Below are positions 63,434 to 64,000 of a stretch of DNA of 64,000 nt, piece by piece (the stretch's first letter is position 1; the number at the start of each line of letters is the position of its first letter). The translations under genes and the position numbers were made by a program. A model generated the notes under the pieces. It made no database searches. It worked only from the letters and a program-made list of their open reading frames with translations, and was not told where the DNA came from. Origin of the DNA: Pseudomonas mendocina (GTDB taxonomy: Bacteria > Pseudomonadota > Gammaproteobacteria > Pseudomonadales > Pseudomonadaceae); the NCBI GenBank assembly GCA_037482215.1, contig CP148074.1, positions 4,154,001 to 4,218,000 on the forward strand. The letters run 5' to 3'.

Positions 63434-63467
63434 AAAAAAAGCCCGCACCACGCTGCGGGCTTTTTTT
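63434..63467 (+). terminator. Intrinsic terminator of MFS copy 2
   Basis: AAAAAAAGCCCGCA and TGCGGGCTTTTTTT stem with a six-base loop, 14 bases after the stop. Confidence 0.92.
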
Positions 63468-63741
63468 CGTCTGCAATCTATGACCCTGCCTACACACCTA
63501 GTTCGCGGCTAAAGCCGCTCCCACAAACCACCGAAACCTGTAGTAGTGGCTTCAGCCAAGAATGGCAACTGCGTGCGCCAGATACAGAAGCCGTTAAATA
63601 GCAGGCGTAAAAAAACCGCTGATCGCGGTTTTTCTTTTGCCTGAATACGTTGAGTCAGCCTGCTAATAGCCTCTTCGCAGCTAAAGCCACGCCTGCAAAC
63701 CACTTAACTCTGCAGGAATGGCTTCAGCCACGAACACGGCC
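63468..63741. repeat. REP-like elements and a small hairpin between MFS and gabD-like genes
   Basis: Gene-free stretch with two degenerate REP pairs: 63502-63524 with 63540-63562, and 63674-63696 with 63712-63734. The core TTCGCGGCTAAAGCC and its partner GGCTTCAGCC are clear in each. Between them lies an ACCGC/GCGGT hairpin with A and T tracts (63610-63633), probably a bidirectional terminator for transcripts from both sides. Confidence 0.65.
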
Positions 63742-64000
63742 TTACAGGGACAGGCAGAGGTATTTGATTTCCAAATAGTCTTCGATGCCGTACTTGGAGC
63801 CTTCGCGGCCCAGGCCGGAGGCTTTGATGCCACCGAACGGCGCAACTTCGTTGGAGATCACACCGGTGTTGATGCCGACCATGCCGTACTCCAACGCTTC
63901 CGCCACACGGAATACGCGGCCCAGATCACGGGCATAGAAGTACGAAGCCAAACCATATTCAGTGTCGTTGGACATGGCGATGACTTCAGCTTCGTCTTTA
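63742..64000 (-). CDS. gabD: Succinate-semialdehyde/aldehyde dehydrogenase, C-terminal part
   Basis: The window cuts the gene; only the last 86 codons are present and the 5' part lies beyond 64000. The visible part reads [40 protein letters not shown], then [20 protein letters not shown] and ends EIKYLCLSL. That is the standard C-terminus of NAD(P)-dependent succinate-semialdehyde dehydrogenase (GabD). It oxidises succinate semialdehyde to succinate. The catalytic cysteine is outside the window. Whether it belongs to the catabolic block or to a gabDT operon cannot be seen. Confidence 0.85.
   Translation of the reverse strand, partial: KDEAEVIAMSNDTEYGLASYFYARDLGRVFRVAEALEYGMVGINTGVISNEVAPFGGIKASGLGREGSKYGIEDYLEIKYLCLSL

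Overview
The window is chromosomal DNA of a Pseudomonas species. This is an inference from gene content and order: ilvD, folA, the lgt-thyA pair, rppH-ptsP, ilvA/rpiA, gcvT-gcvH next to a ferric-iron ABC transporter, and a FabY-type ketoacyl synthase. GC is moderately high, there are many GTG and TTG starts, and degenerate REP palindromes (core like GCGGCTAAAGCCGC) sit between genes. No rRNA, tRNA, CRISPR array, prophage or intact insertion sequence was seen.

Layout. 1-2.4 kb: ilvD behind a long C-rich leader. 2.4-4.7 kb: a probable type VI secretion effector with an N-terminal PAAR tip and a glycine-rich hydrophobic C-terminus, followed by two tandem paralogous small membrane proteins, probably immunity proteins. 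5-10.4 kb: secreted M20 peptidase, NRAMP-like transporter lacking the usual metal motifs, exported alpha/beta hydrolase, a frameshifted carboxypeptidase pseudogene, folA. 10.4-15 kb: glpQ with a PHO box, a small exported protein, and the DUF2868/DUF3482 membrane-GTPase pair. 15-25 kb: housekeeping (yfcA-like/lgt/thyA operon, NRDE protein, rppH-ptsP operon, HAD phosphatase, ilvA, rpiA). 25-32 kb: orphan GspE/PilB-like ATPase, two divergent L,D-transpeptidases, SPFH-NfeD pair, lipoprotein hydrolase. 32-43.7 kb: gcvH/gcvT, ferric ABC transporter permease and binding protein, acyl-CoA synthetase, fabY, nudE-cysQ, yrfG, kbp. 44-52.4 kb: an orphan VOC-like protein, a LysR regulator with fdhD and a YdeP-type molybdoenzyme, a glycine-zipper protein, and a secreted trypsin-like protease behind a Fur-box-like site.

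52.5-63.4 kb is the most interesting region. It holds a two-component flavin monooxygenase resembling the C2/C1 p-hydroxyphenylacetate hydroxylase, a LysR regulator, two paralogous MFS transporters, an OprD-type porin, a small VOC protein with possible extradiol-type metal ligands, and an MmgE/PrpD protein. Three control regions in this block carry a paired GTGCAC motif, which suggests one regulon for uptake and breakdown of an unidentified, probably aromatic, acid. The window ends inside a gabD-like aldehyde dehydrogenase gene.

Starts were moved from the longest open frame to the codon with the best ribosome-binding site or family fit where stated. All function calls come from reading protein motifs by eye; no database search was run.
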